Notes: generated by a model not told the origin, from the letters alone. Numbered from the stretch's first letter, positions 41,519-50,284 are shown. The stretch is 64,000 nt of DNA from Lumbricus rubellus (GCA_945859605.1 OX243827.1:2343295-2407294); one strand, 5' to 3'. Translations and numbers: made by a program.

Positions 41519-42622
41519 TTAGTCATCGTATACATATAATTGCATTACCTGAATCCCTCGTGGAGAAAAATCATCCACTTGCGTTGATGTAACTCTGTAA
41601 TATTGATACGCACCCGTAGGTCTAGTAATATTACAAAATTTCAGAACAGCCGGTGGATTCGTTGAAGAAGGGTATATGGGTAATTTTTCAAACACTACTC
41701 CATCATTGCTAGCGTCAAAATCGAAATTAGATACAGATACGGTTTTCATTGTAATTCTCCAAATTTTAACTGGCTCAGGACATTTAATTTGTAACCAAGC
41801 CATTTCTTGACCTGAATTCCAAGCTGTGTTAACATCGTCCTTGAGATTAGTGAAAGCATGGTAGGCTTTGCTTCCGGATAAACATTCACTGGCACTAGCA
41901 ACGAATCCTGTCACACTTTCATCAGCTTCCAAGGGAGGAATATATCCAACGTGGCACTTTTTCAGAGATTTATCAACGTAATTCTTTGTAGCGGCATCTT
42001 GAGCTGAAAGAGGATCGCTTAAATCGTTGATATTATTACTATTCATTAGGATATTTTGATAAACGTCGATTTTTCGATCGTTAGACGCTCTACCGATTCT
42101 CATTATATTTTCTACGCCTATTTTGCATAGTAATCCATCCGTCGATTGTAATGTAATAGGATTATTTAACGAACATTGTAGTTTATTTCGTATACTACCT
42201 AAGAAAATAGTGAATTCTTTATTTTCTCCTCTCAAGTCCTTACAACCCATTGAACGCAGACGATCGGAGCCAACGTTTAAGAACAAGTCGCCAGTCATTG
42301 TATCACCAGTTTTAGACACTTTCGAAGCATCAACGTATTTCTTATTCGTCAAATGATTATCGTTGGACGGAGAATCGTCGTGATTCGTTATCAAATCAAT
42401 GGCTTGACCCCTACTTAAAGCTTCATCCATTCCGGCAGTCGAAGTATTCGTTACTGGGAGACCTTTTATCACACATCCATTCATATTTAGATTTCCAGTC
42501 GGCAGATTTGTCCCATCCAATCGAAGAAAATTAGCATTTACTTGGCTAAGAGTAACACCTCCAGCGATTACTCTTCGTGATGTTCCTCCAGCAGCGGTGT
42601 GACCAAATTTATCGACAGGCAT
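41519..42622 (-). CDS. fibre-like protein 2, discoidin-like head
   Basis: 367 residues. Residues 1-165 are close to fibre-like protein 1 (shared tail MPVDKFGHT, the TMTGDLFLNVGSDRLRSMG block, LQCSLNNPITLQS). The shaft ends with DAATKNYVD (209-217). The head (about 238-367) is unrelated to that of protein 1: ASASECLSG...AYHAF, then WLQIKCPEPVKIWRITMK, FDASNDGVVFEKL and YQYYRVTS...IQVMQLYVYD fit an F5/8 type C (discoidin, galactose-binding-like) domain, which often binds sugars or lipids. Only 30 bp separate the two genes and both start after TATAAAATG. I infer a tandem duplication with head exchange, giving one particle two receptor specificities. Confidence 0.75.
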   Translation of the reverse strand: MPVDKFGHTAAGGTSRRVIAGGVTLSQVNANFLRLDGTNLPTGNLNMNGCVIKGLPVTNTSTAGMDEALSRGQAIDLITNHDDSPSNDNHLTNKKYVDASKVSKTGDTMTGDLFLNVGSDRLRSMGCKDLRGENKEFTIFLGSIRNKLQCSLNNPITLQSTDGLLCKIGVENIMRIGRASNDRKIDVYQNILMNSNNINDLSDPLSAQDAATKNYVDKSLKKCHVGYIPPLEADESVTGFVASASECLSGSKAYHAFTNLKDDVNTAWNSGQEMAWLQIKCPEPVKIWRITMKTVSVSNFDFDASNDGVVFEKLPIYPSSTNPPAVLKFCNITRPTGAYQYYRVTSTQVDDFSPRGIQVMQLYVYDD

Positions 42623-42640
42623 TTTATATAATAATAATTT

Positions 42641-43063
42641 TTAATGCAAGCCATTTATAACTTCTTGGAAATTCATTCCATCACCCACCATCTTCAATAC
42701 ATACAAACACAAATGACCACAAAATACTTCGTTATCGGGTTGTATTCGCTCGCTGTTATATAACACTGGACGGCGTAAATACTTTATCAGTTCTAGAGGG
42801 GGAGGAAGGCCGTAACTATCGAAATATATTTTCTCATTACCGCTCTTTAAGAAAGAGCACCAATGCTGACCGGTTCCATTAGAATCATCTAGATTCAATA
42901 TCCCACATTCAATCCGTCTAGGTTTATTCGGCAGCTCGTCTCGCACGAAAACGCCTCTAAAATTCGGAATATTTAGTTTCTTAGCCGCTTCGATTAGATC
43001 CACATTCGACAAAGCAATATTCGGTAGCACTACTCCACAAACATCGATTTGTTTGACGCTCAT
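42641..43063 (-). CDS. adenain-like cysteine protease
   Basis: 140 residues, short for this family of C5/ULP-type proteases but with the expected order of catalytic residues: His67 in TGQHWCSF, Asp82 in IYFDSYG, Gln108, and Cys115 in EVFCGHLCLYVL. In adenoviruses and polintoviruses such enzymes cut virion precursors during maturation. It lies between fibre-like protein 2 and the polymerase with gaps of 18 and 16 bp. Candidate cut sites of the M/L-x-G-G-x type occur in the small proteins at 48497-48853. The ATG follows AAATAA. Confidence 0.9.
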   Translation of the reverse strand: MSVKQIDVCGVVLPNIALSNVDLIEAAKKLNIPNFRGVFVRDELPNKPRRIECGILNLDDSNGTGQHWCSFLKSGNEKIYFDSYGLPPPLELIKYLRRPVLYNSERIQPDNEVFCGHLCLYVLKMVGDGMNFQEVINGLH

Positions 43064-43079
43064 TTATTTAATATAAACA

Positions 43080-46000
43080 TTAATTAAAAGTTTTCAACGA
43101 ATAGTGTCCATATGCCAAAGTATGAATGCCATCTTGCATTATTACCCGTTTATCGTCGTCTGCAGATAATGCAACTTTATTAATTTCTTCCGTATAAATA
43201 TCGTGATGATAAGATCTAATAACATTCATCGTTCGTTGTTGTTCTTTTTTAGTAAATAAGCAGTTTCTATAATCTTCGTGAGTAATAGTTTTCTGGACAA
43301 CATTCTTCTTAATACCTTTACATTTCTTGTGCTCATCTCCAGCAGCCATCTTATAAGAATACAACTTTGCTCGCAACCCGATAAATTCTTTTATCTGTTT
43401 CCCACTAGTTTCATCCTTGAACATTCCAATAACTTTTTTATTTACTCCAACCTCAATACCAGATGGATGATCTTTCGAGTATTCACTCGTGTCGAATCGA
43501 GCTTTAATATCTTCTGCGATATCTGAGTAAAAGTCTTCAGTTTTAATTTCGTATGTCAAAGAATCTGTATCGGTAAATAATAATTTAGCTCTATTTCCGT
43601 ATTTATCCTTGATGTAATTGTAATGAAATTCATACATCAACGTTTTGCTCAAGTCTAATATACACATGCCAAGATATATAGGTTTATTATAGTACAATTT
43701 AGTTTTTTTCATGTGAACGGCTATTAGATTTTCATCGAAAATAGTACATCTCTCATAATTAGGTTTAGCGGCTAGTTCAATAGCCCTCTCCTCTTGACAC
43801 ACTAACTCTACATCAACACGATTTTCAATGTTCTCACAAGTTTTTCCAAAGACACTGTTATTCATTAACTTGAAAAAGTCTTTCTCAAAGTCATTAGTAG
43901 CTTTCGTTCTAAGAGCTGTATTTAAATCGATATACTTTTTCAACCAATCACTTTCCTCGAATAGTATACCTCTATGCACCTTTGTTATTTTCAGACCTAA
44001 GCTCTCGTACAGCTTCAGATTATCATAGTGTAGCACATACTTCTTTTTATCGTTTAAGTTTGGAATTAACTTTTTGACTTTGTCAATCTCAATGCTTTCA
44101 GGAGCTAACGGAAAATCGTTATGCAGGTCGTGTAACTCTTTAGGGTATTCCAAATCAACTTCCAATATGCATGGAATACTTCTCCAATTTTTTAATTCAT
44201 CTTCGTTCATCCATTTGAACCCGTGAGTAGGTAAAGGTTTGATCATAGCCCATCCATATAGATTATTCGCATCCAGGTAAGTGATAAATGTAGAATTTTC
44301 GTTACTATTGAAATCGCTCATATATTTATTATTCGCTTTCCCGTAACGATTTGATATTGTGCTCACTCCTCCTCTCATCCCTTGCCTAAGCATCAGAATC
44401 ATATCATAATCATTCAATAACTCCAATTTCACGCCTGTCAATTTTAAAGCGGCATCCCAGGCTAAGCCAGGAGATGTATAATACCATGCAGGGTCAAGCG
44501 TATAGTTCTTCATACACACATCTCTAAAGTTTTCGAAAACATCAGCAAGTAACAGAACATCCGAAACGTTGTATAAATCGTGATATTCTCTGAATGTTTT
44601 GCATTCAAATTCCTTCCATACCGTTTTTGCATGCTCGTAGTCTTCATCGCTAATATTCGAATCATTTAGCTTAGAATAGAAAGCGGATTTTGGTGGTAGT
44701 TCGGTTTCATTAAAGGTAGTAAATGAATCGACGTAGTCATAAGGATATATGCCTTTTCTTAGCAAAAGATCGAGCTTCTTTCCAGTAGGCCTATATCGTT
44801 TCCCAATATTTTTACACTGGTCTTTGCTTAGGTTCCTCGATAAAGCATCAAGACTAGAAGCCATAAATTTAAAACTGTCGATAAAACGCAGTTGTCGCTT
44901 GACGGTAATCTCTTTTCCCTCTTTATTTACAAACTTATCAACAACGACCTCTCTGCTAAAAGATATATACTTTTCCTCGTTATTAGGTATGCAATTAATT
45001 TTCTCTCCATTATTACCTCTCAGTTTCTTAATGAACAGATGACAATCGTACCCGGAAAGATTATGAAACACTACAGGAAAAAACTTGGGGATTTTATAGT
45101 CTAAATTACAAATGTTATGAGCAGCCCCTCTAAATTTACCGCTAAGATGACAGTGATCTCTCACTCGGTCTTCGCCCAACGTTTTTTCACAGATATGGCA
45201 TATAGTAGCTCCATCAAAACACTTCTTGTCCTCTTCTGTAAATATCATCTTCTTAGGGAATTTAAATTGATTATATATTTGTTTTATATTCTCTTCGAGT
45301 TTATCTACAAATATTTGACCAACATCATCATCTTCGCTTTCAGCCGTAAACGTCACAGGATCTTGAGAATATACACTATCGTCGAAACATTTTATGTGGT
45401 AACAAAAGGAGCTAGGAGTATGCTTTTGATATTTATTAGTGTACGACAACTCTGGATTTGGTTGACAAGTGTCTATTGGCTTCACAAAAGACTCGAAATC
45501 TGCGTAGACTATAAACGGAACCCTCATAGAATTGTTATAATTTTTAAAACTTAGCATAGTTCCTGGTGGTGGCATTTCTATTTTTTGTGCGTTATGGAGT
45601 TTGCAGTACTCATTATGGTTTTTAAGCGCTCCTGTCGTTGTGAAACCATTCATACACCTTTTACAATAATACATCGAATTAGTCCGAAATCTCATCAATC
45701 TGTTAAAATTCTTGATCCAGCAATAATGTTTTTTTTCTCCATCAGATATAAGCAAAAGATCAATACTACTTTCACACTTAGACAGATAAAGCGGGTATAC
45801 TTCTTTTTCATAACCGAATACATTAACATTAATATTATTATTTCTCTCGAACCTACCTATCACATTAGCATCAACAGCAACTGGAAACTCAATACCACTC
45901 CAGTTAAGTTTTTTCGATTGTTCTGTCAAAGCTTTCGTTATTTTTTCCGGATTTTTCACAACCGGATTCAAAGCTCTAGTGATACACCATTTGAAGCATT

Positions 46001-46400
46001 CTTCGTCGTCGTTTTTCATATTTATAATAGCCTTTTTATTAGCTAAAAAGTTGGGAAGCGGAATGTAAGAACTACCTCTTAAGGGGGTATATTTTACCGT
46101 ATTGATATCTAATTTTACAACAGTTTTAAATCTCCAATTACTTCCTTGCATCTGAAAACTAGCAATAGACTCCATGATTTTGTCTTTCTTTCTGCTGTAT
46201 ATTTCATTCAAGTCGGTTGCTTCTAAAATAACTTCTGCCCTGGAAACGAATGGTATATCCTCAGAAGTCACTATTCCAGATTTCATATCTACTCGTTCCA
46301 TAGTACAAGTAAGAACTAAATTAGTCTTTGTCTGGCGATTGTTCGACAACAGATGTACTACCTGCGGTCTGACGAAATCAAGAAACGACGAGGCATCCAT
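43080..46400 (-). CDS. polB: protein-primed DNA polymerase B
   Basis: 1106 residues from the ATG at 46400. Features in order: a C2H2-like finger (YYCKRCMNGF, 244-268); exonuclease motif I (ADFES, 300-304); an endonuclease VII/HNH-like zinc site (CHIC...DHCHLSGKFRGAAHNICN, 401-432); exonuclease II (HNLSGYD, 446-452) and III (YHDLYNVSD, 606-614); polymerase motif A (LDANNLYG, 709-716), motif B (KLMNNSVFGKT, 844-854) and motif C (TDTDS, 943-947). All catalytic residues are present. It replicates the element from its ends with a protein primer. Family sequence clearly begins upstream of the ATG: the same frame is open to 46511 with conserved-looking residues (GFTKQYRIDG), while the expected N-terminal part lies in the -1-related frame at 46460-46735. 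See the finding on this split. Confidence 0.93.
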   Translation of the reverse strand: MDASSFLDFVRPQVVHLLSNNRQTKTNLVLTCTMERVDMKSGIVTSEDIPFVSRAEVILEATDLNEIYSRKKDKIMESIASFQMQGSNWRFKTVVKLDINTVKYTPLRGSSYIPLPNFLANKKAIINMKNDDEECFKWCITRALNPVVKNPEKITKALTEQSKKLNWSGIEFPVAVDANVIGRFERNNNINVNVFGYEKEVYPLYLSKCESSIDLLLISDGEKKHYCWIKNFNRLMRFRTNSMYYCKRCMNGFTTTGALKNHNEYCKLHNAQKIEMPPPGTMLSFKNYNNSMRVPFIVYADFESFVKPIDTCQPNPELSYTNKYQKHTPSSFCYHIKCFDDSVYSQDPVTFTAESEDDDVGQIFVDKLEENIKQIYNQFKFPKKMIFTEEDKKCFDGATICHICEKTLGEDRVRDHCHLSGKFRGAAHNICNLDYKIPKFFPVVFHNLSGYDCHLFIKKLRGNNGEKINCIPNNEEKYISFSREVVVDKFVNKEGKEITVKRQLRFIDSFKFMASSLDALSRNLSKDQCKNIGKRYRPTGKKLDLLLRKGIYPYDYVDSFTTFNETELPPKSAFYSKLNDSNISDEDYEHAKTVWKEFECKTFREYHDLYNVSDVLLLADVFENFRDVCMKNYTLDPAWYYTSPGLAWDAALKLTGVKLELLNDYDMILMLRQGMRGGVSTISNRYGKANNKYMSDFNSNENSTFITYLDANNLYGWAMIKPLPTHGFKWMNEDELKNWRSIPCILEVDLEYPKELHDLHNDFPLAPESIEIDKVKKLIPNLNDKKKYVLHYDNLKLYESLGLKITKVHRGILFEESDWLKKYIDLNTALRTKATNDFEKDFFKLMNNSVFGKTCENIENRVDVELVCQEERAIELAAKPNYERCTIFDENLIAVHMKKTKLYYNKPIYLGMCILDLSKTLMYEFHYNYIKDKYGNRAKLLFTDTDSLTYEIKTEDFYSDIAEDIKARFDTSEYSKDHPSGIEVGVNKKVIGMFKDETSGKQIKEFIGLRAKLYSYKMAAGDEHKKCKGIKKNVVQKTITHEDYRNCLFTKKEQQRTMNVIRSYHHDIYTEEINKVALSADDDKRVIMQDGIHTLAYGHYSLKTFN

Positions 46401-46459
46401 TCCATTAATTCCATCTATTCTATACTGCTTCGTGAATCCTTTAATAGCCGACGCCGTTT

Positions 46460-46735
46460 CTAGAATTTTAATTTTATCAAATATCCTGGAGACTTCAACG
46501 ATTCGAGTTTTTCATTTACGACTTTAGTGTCTCGTTCAGGCACATAACTAAGTAGCCAATCCGCAAAATCATTTAATTTGGATCTAACCCTATTTTTGTA
46601 TTTTCTCTTAGGCGCTACTGGTTTGTACTTACCAGGTGTGGGTGTAAGCGTAGGAACCTTAATGTCAGGAACCGATGAGTCGAGCAAGTGTTCAACATGG
46701 TTCATGTTTCTTAAACTACTTTTCTTTAAATCCAT
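46460..46735 (-). CDS. N-terminal region of the polymerase reading unit, separate frame
   Basis: About 91 residues from MDLKKSS at 46735 (an upstream ATG at 46777 gives 14 more). It contains TPTPGKYKPVAPKRKY, a proline/basic stretch, and LNDFADWLLSYVPERD followed by VNEKLESLK. In related elements I recall a similar block directly preceding the polymerase N-terminus. Here the frame ends at 46460, while the polymerase frame, open from 46511, lies in the -1 frame. It may therefore be a separate small protein, or the first part of a polymerase split by an indel or a frameshift event. Confidence 0.55.
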   Translation of the reverse strand: MDLKKSSLRNMNHVEHLLDSSVPDIKVPTLTPTPGKYKPVAPKRKYKNRVRSKLNDFADWLLSYVPERDTKVVNEKLESLKSPGYLIKLKF

Positions 46736-46800
46736 TTTATTTTTACCACGCAAAAATATTAATATCCATATTACCATCTCCCAAACACTTCAATATCATT

Positions 46801-47130
46801 CTATCTCTCATACACTTTAATTTCGTATCTATCTCTCCAGACATTTCCGTTATGATAAGCTATTATGCCAGCACTCTGACCATACGCCTTAGCAGCTTTA
46901 TACATCGATGGATACGAGGTAACAACGCCAGTCTCTCGATCTATAATATCTACTCTTCTCGGTTGTTTCCTGATACTACCCAACGTGTCATGTCGATATG
47001 ACACAGACTTGTAGTCCGTCGGAAGAATATTCTTTTCAATCAATACAGCTATCATTTGAGGTTTGTTGAGATGTGAAGTGCCTGTAACATTGTTATGCTT
47101 GGCCAACATTCTAAGCTCTGGTAGCTTCAT
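46801..47130 (-). CDS. SAP-like plus NUMOD-like small DNA-binding protein
   Basis: 109 residues. The N-terminal 35 (LPELRMLAKHNNVTGTSHLN then KPQMIAVLIEKNIL) look like a SAP or Rho-N helix-extended-helix motif, which binds DNA or RNA. The C-terminal half (IDRETGVVTSYPSMYKAAKA then YGQSAGIIAYHNGNVWRDRY) resembles the NUMOD1-type modules attached to homing endonucleases. No nuclease motif is present. It lies between the polymerase and capsid genes, 16 bp from the capsid stop. A role in genome packaging or end recognition is inference only. Confidence 0.6.
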   Translation of the reverse strand: MKLPELRMLAKHNNVTGTSHLNKPQMIAVLIEKNILPTDYKSVSYRHDTLGSIRKQPRRVDIIDRETGVVTSYPSMYKAAKAYGQSAGIIAYHNGNVWRDRYEIKVYER

Positions 47131-47146
47131 AATATATAAGTATTCT

Positions 47147-48457
47147 TTAAATCAATTTTCCATACACTACACTCATTTTCTGTCCATCCGATTGGAACTG
47201 CAGCAACCTATCTGAAATTACGACAGCATACGCTTCGGTGTCGGCTGGCACTGCTGCATTGAAAACAGCCTTAATCTGAATATCAACGACTGAAGATTTC
47301 AAACGCTCGGATTGCTTGCTTACATCGAACACGAACAACGGATATAATTCTTTATAATCTACAGGTGTTATATTTCCTTGCGTAATCAACTTATCCATAC
47401 CATAAAACTTTTGACTAAAGGAGGACGCGTCTCTATACGCTCTGGAGAATTGTTGATTAGGAAACGACAGGTTATGATCTACAGCTGGATATCTTTCTTG
47501 ATTCATCATCACATAAATGTTCTTAAGATCGCAGTGATTAAATAGCGACGGATTACTTTCCTGATTACCGCTACGGTCCGTCTGAAATCCTACGATGATA
47601 TATCTAGGTTTCTCTGGTGTTGTTTTAACGCTCAGACGCCAGCTGAAACTTGTCGACTGAGGAACTGTTATCGTGTCGCATTGACGAGCTCTATACGCAA
47701 CTGGCAACGTTAATTTCGATTCAATCGTCTTATACAACTGCATTCGTTCCATATCGGAAGGAATAACGTGTGGAATAAACCATGAAATTTTGTTTATCGC
47801 AACTTTTCCAGCAGCTGCAGCGTTATCTCGGAATATTGCATCATCGTCGGCTTTACGAACTAATGTCAGCGTCTGTTTGAAGCCGTAAATAATCTTGTCG
47901 TAATCATCGCAAAACCCGAAAATATGCTTCAACGGAACAATAAAGCTGAACATTCCTTTAGTGTTTGGTTTGCGAATGAGAAAGCTTTGTCTAGTGGCAA
48001 ATCCGGGGTTGTCCGCAATAACAGCAGTCGCTCCAGTGTCTTTATACCACAGCTGATTTAAGCCTTGAGTCAGCTGAAAATCGTTTGGATACGTAAGTAA
48101 ACCGAGCATCGTTGTAGCTTGACCCGGATGAAATAGCGTTTCGATTTCTTGATTAGATAACTGATAGGATATTTGACTGAATAGATACATAAGCCCATTA
48201 TTCGTAAGAGCGACTAAATCGGCATTAACGTATGCGGTGTCATCGGTTTTAATTAGTCTTCCTTCGAATTGTAGATATGACTCTGCTGGGTGACTGTATA
48301 AGTCTTGTAATTCAATATTTATTCTTATTTCACCAGAACTGTTAAGGTTAGTTCTCGCTACAGGTTCGTACTCGTGCCATTCGTATCGCTCGATACCTTC
48401 ATCGATCAATGGTTGCTCTGTGAATCTTAGAATATCGGATTGCATTTTATTATACAT
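47147..48457 (-). CDS. major capsid protein, double jelly roll
   Basis: 436 residues from the ATG at 48457, or 432 from a second in-frame ATG at 48445. The latter follows TATAATAAA, the start context used by other genes here, and may be the true start. The sequence carries patterns typical of Polinton major capsid proteins: RYEWHEYEPV near the start, PAESYLQFEG, VPLKHIFGFCDDYDKIIYGF at mid-length, DAIFRDNAAAAGKVAINKIS, PEKPRYIIVGFQT, and a C-terminal DVSKQSERLKSSVVDIQIKA. Its presence with minor capsid, ATPase and protease genes indicates ability to form icosahedral particles. Intact. Confidence 0.88.
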   Translation of the reverse strand: MYNKMQSDILRFTEQPLIDEGIERYEWHEYEPVARTNLNSSGEIRINIELQDLYSHPAESYLQFEGRLIKTDDTAYVNADLVALTNNGLMYLFSQISYQLSNQEIETLFHPGQATTMLGLLTYPNDFQLTQGLNQLWYKDTGATAVIADNPGFATRQSFLIRKPNTKGMFSFIVPLKHIFGFCDDYDKIIYGFKQTLTLVRKADDDAIFRDNAAAAGKVAINKISWFIPHVIPSDMERMQLYKTIESKLTLPVAYRARQCDTITVPQSTSFSWRLSVKTTPEKPRYIIVGFQTDRSGNQESNPSLFNHCDLKNIYVMMNQERYPAVDHNLSFPNQQFSRAYRDASSFSQKFYGMDKLITQGNITPVDYKELYPLFVFDVSKQSERLKSSVVDIQIKAVFNAAVPADTEAYAVVISDRLLQFQSDGQKMSVVYGKLI

Positions 48458-48496
48458 ATATTTTTAAATAAGAAAATAAACTTAAGCAAAATAAAT

Positions 48497-48853
48497 TTAA
48501 ACTGCCATTTTCAAACCACCTCCGTTTAAGCGTTTTACGAGATCTTGAATTCTAATAGCTCCTCCCGTCATTTCTGGATTCGATCCTAGTAATCTAGCTA
48601 GAATGACTTTAGTTTCCTGAGTTATCGGCTGCTGAACGGTGGTTGGTGGGAGTATCTTATTGAGTAATCGTTTTCCAACATCGATCGCCTTATCCTTAGC
48701 AACACCTCCAATCTCTTTGACAGCTGTGCTCGCAATTTGTTTGGCTGCATTCGATGTCAGTAGTCTCTTGAGAAATCCTGCAATGGAATCGAATATTCCT
48801 GCTCCACCGACAACGTGTACTTTTTTATAACTTCTTCTCGCAACGACCAGCAT
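48497..48853 (-). CDS. small structural protein with protease-site-like motifs
   Basis: 118 residues, not assigned to a family. The N-terminus is basic, then a Gly-rich amphipathic segment (GGAGIFDSIAGFLKRLL, 17-33) and a helical middle with KEIGGVAKDKAIDVGKRLLN. The C-terminus has EMTGGAIR and RLNGGGLK, which fit the (M/L)-x-G-G-x consensus cut by adenain. Position next to the capsid gene and an amphipathic segment recall adenovirus pVI-type proteins; this is analogy, not homology shown. A direct repeat (ATCATCAATTTTTAATTAGA) lies just upstream. Confidence 0.6.
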   Translation of the reverse strand: MLVVARRSYKKVHVVGGAGIFDSIAGFLKRLLTSNAAKQIASTAVKEIGGVAKDKAIDVGKRLLNKILPPTTVQQPITQETKVILARLLGSNPEMTGGAIRIQDLVKRLNGGGLKMAV

Positions 48854-48894
48854 TTCTATATCATCAATTTTTAATTAGATCATCAATTTTTAAA

Positions 48895-49794
48895 TTAGAT
48901 CGTCAATTTTTTATATTCATCTTTGGTTATCACTCCTTGTCTTAGTAACTCATCCGTCATACCTACAATTTCATTTCTTACACCCGTATTTCCCGCTTTG
49001 TAGCTATATATTCGCAACTCTAATTGTTTTACTAATTCGTTAGGATCCGAAGGAATGGTAATTATTCCGCTTCCGGTTTTACCTCTTAACTTCATGTAAT
49101 CGTCCCATATGGGTTTTATTATCTTTGCATATTTTACACTTCTAGACGATTTAGGTTTGTTTGGTTTATTTGGCTGACTCATGGCATTCGTTTTAATTAG
49201 AATCTCGGCGTATTCTTCGAGATCACGATTATCATAAATTGAACTGTTTGGACTAGCTAACGTTAACAATTCCCATAATCCTGGAGTTCCTTGATAAGTT
49301 GTGGTTCCAACTGTAATATCATTTCCTTGGATTGAGGCTTCGCTGTCACCGATGTAGAATTTTCCATCTCTTGATCTTAATCCGAATGTTGTGTCCACAA
49401 GTCTTCTATCAGAAGCATATTTTTTAAGGTATTCAACTGCAATATTTCCTAATTCTAACCTTCTAATGTCTTCTACTGGGTCATCGTCATCGTACGCCTC
49501 TATAGACGGATACTGGGGAAATTGAATAGTTTTCAACGAATCTGGAAGTGATTTTAGAGCAAGTGATGTTGCTGCAGAATTATCTTTTATTGTCGACAGC
49601 AAAGCGTTTTGTTCTTTTGAAATTGCCGATTGAGAGTCGACTATTGGTTTGTAGATTTTCGTTAATTCTCGTTGAAGTCCAAGATCGTCTATTCTCTCAG
49701 AGAGAAAGTTTTGTTTAATATTTTTTTTCGTTTTTAAAAACTCTTCGATAATAAAATCTCTTTTTGCAGGATCACTAATTTTCAGTAGTGACAT
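48895..49794 (-). CDS. uncharacterised Polinton protein (DUF8207-like domain)
   Basis: 299 residues. Residues 1-85 are predicted coiled helix. At about 133-190 there is a compact domain: DTTFGLRSRDGKFYIGDSEA, then DITVGTTTYQGTPGLWELLT. I recall this pattern from uncharacterised Polinton and invertebrate proteins (DUF8207, name from memory). The C-terminal part is basic (KPNKPKSSRSVKYAKIIKP) and ends with DELLRQGVITKDEYKKL, a helical hairpin. The location among virion genes suggests a structural or scaffold role. Upstream lies a 13-bp tandem repeat at 49831-49876. Confidence 0.65.
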   Translation of the reverse strand: MSLLKISDPAKRDFIIEEFLKTKKNIKQNFLSERIDDLGLQRELTKIYKPIVDSQSAISKEQNALLSTIKDNSAATSLALKSLPDSLKTIQFPQYPSIEAYDDDDPVEDIRRLELGNIAVEYLKKYASDRRLVDTTFGLRSRDGKFYIGDSEASIQGNDITVGTTTYQGTPGLWELLTLASPNSSIYDNRDLEEYAEILIKTNAMSQPNKPNKPKSSRSVKYAKIIKPIWDDYMKLRGKTGSGIITIPSDPNELVKQLELRIYSYKAGNTGVRNEIVGMTDELLRQGVITKDEYKKLTI

Positions 49795-49830
49795 TTATTT
49801 ATTATAAGTATAATGTTTAAAACGTAACGT

Positions 49831-49876
49831 AAAACGTAAACATAAAACGTAAACATAAAACGTAAACATAAAACGT
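49831..49876. repeat. 13-bp tandem repeat, about 3.5 copies
   Basis: AAAACGTAAACAT repeats at 49831, 49844 and 49857, in the 87-bp gap between two structural genes, the longest gap in that part of the array. It may be regulatory. Confidence 0.75.
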
Positions 49877-49881
49877 ACAAT

Positions 49882-50268
49882 TTATGCATCGTAGTAATTA
49901 ACATAACAAATTGAGTCTTTTTCATTTATAGTAACTGGTGAATCTGAGTTGTTTTGAATTGTAATTATTATATCCTCTGCGTCCTCTAGGACAGTACCAT
50001 CTTGAAGACTCAGTCTGAGTTGTTTCAACTTCTGTCTAAGAGAGACTAGACACATTCCACTGGTCATTCGGACTCCAAGGCCTACTTCTACTGTAATATT
50101 TGTCTTTGGTTCAATCGTTATCGCTTGCTGAGCAAAAATCTCATATCTATCGCCTGCTCGTTGTCTTGCAGGAGCGTGAGTGACCACTTTAGGCAACCAA
50201 ATTATCGTACTCACACGAGGCTTTCGTTTGGTGATAAATTTGTGTATTGGGTGACCGTATCCAGACAT
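49882..50268 (-). CDS. dUTPase-fold protein without dUTPase motifs
   Basis: 128 residues. The layout follows trimeric dUTPases: APARQRAGDRYEIFAQQAIT in place of the motif-1 region (normally AGYDL), IEPKTNITVEVGLGVRM for the central strands, LRQKLKQLRLSLQDGTVLED where RSG and the GVIDxDYxG motif should be, and IIITIQNNSDSPVTINEKDS for the strand before motif 5. None of the catalytic or nucleotide-binding signatures is kept, so I infer a structural use of a beta-clip fold, for example as a capsid cement or spike base. The assignment is by pattern only. Confidence 0.55.
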   Translation of the reverse strand: MSGYGHPIHKFITKRKPRVSTIIWLPKVVTHAPARQRAGDRYEIFAQQAITIEPKTNITVEVGLGVRMTSGMCLVSLRQKLKQLRLSLQDGTVLEDAEDIIITIQNNSDSPVTINEKDSICYVNYYDA

Positions 50269-50284
50269 TTATATAAGAGATTGT

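Noticed and set aside
43278..45554. Plus-strand frames inside the polymerase gene
   Set aside because: Antisense shadows of a long conserved coding frame, rich in Phe/Ser/Leu, with no recognisable domain.
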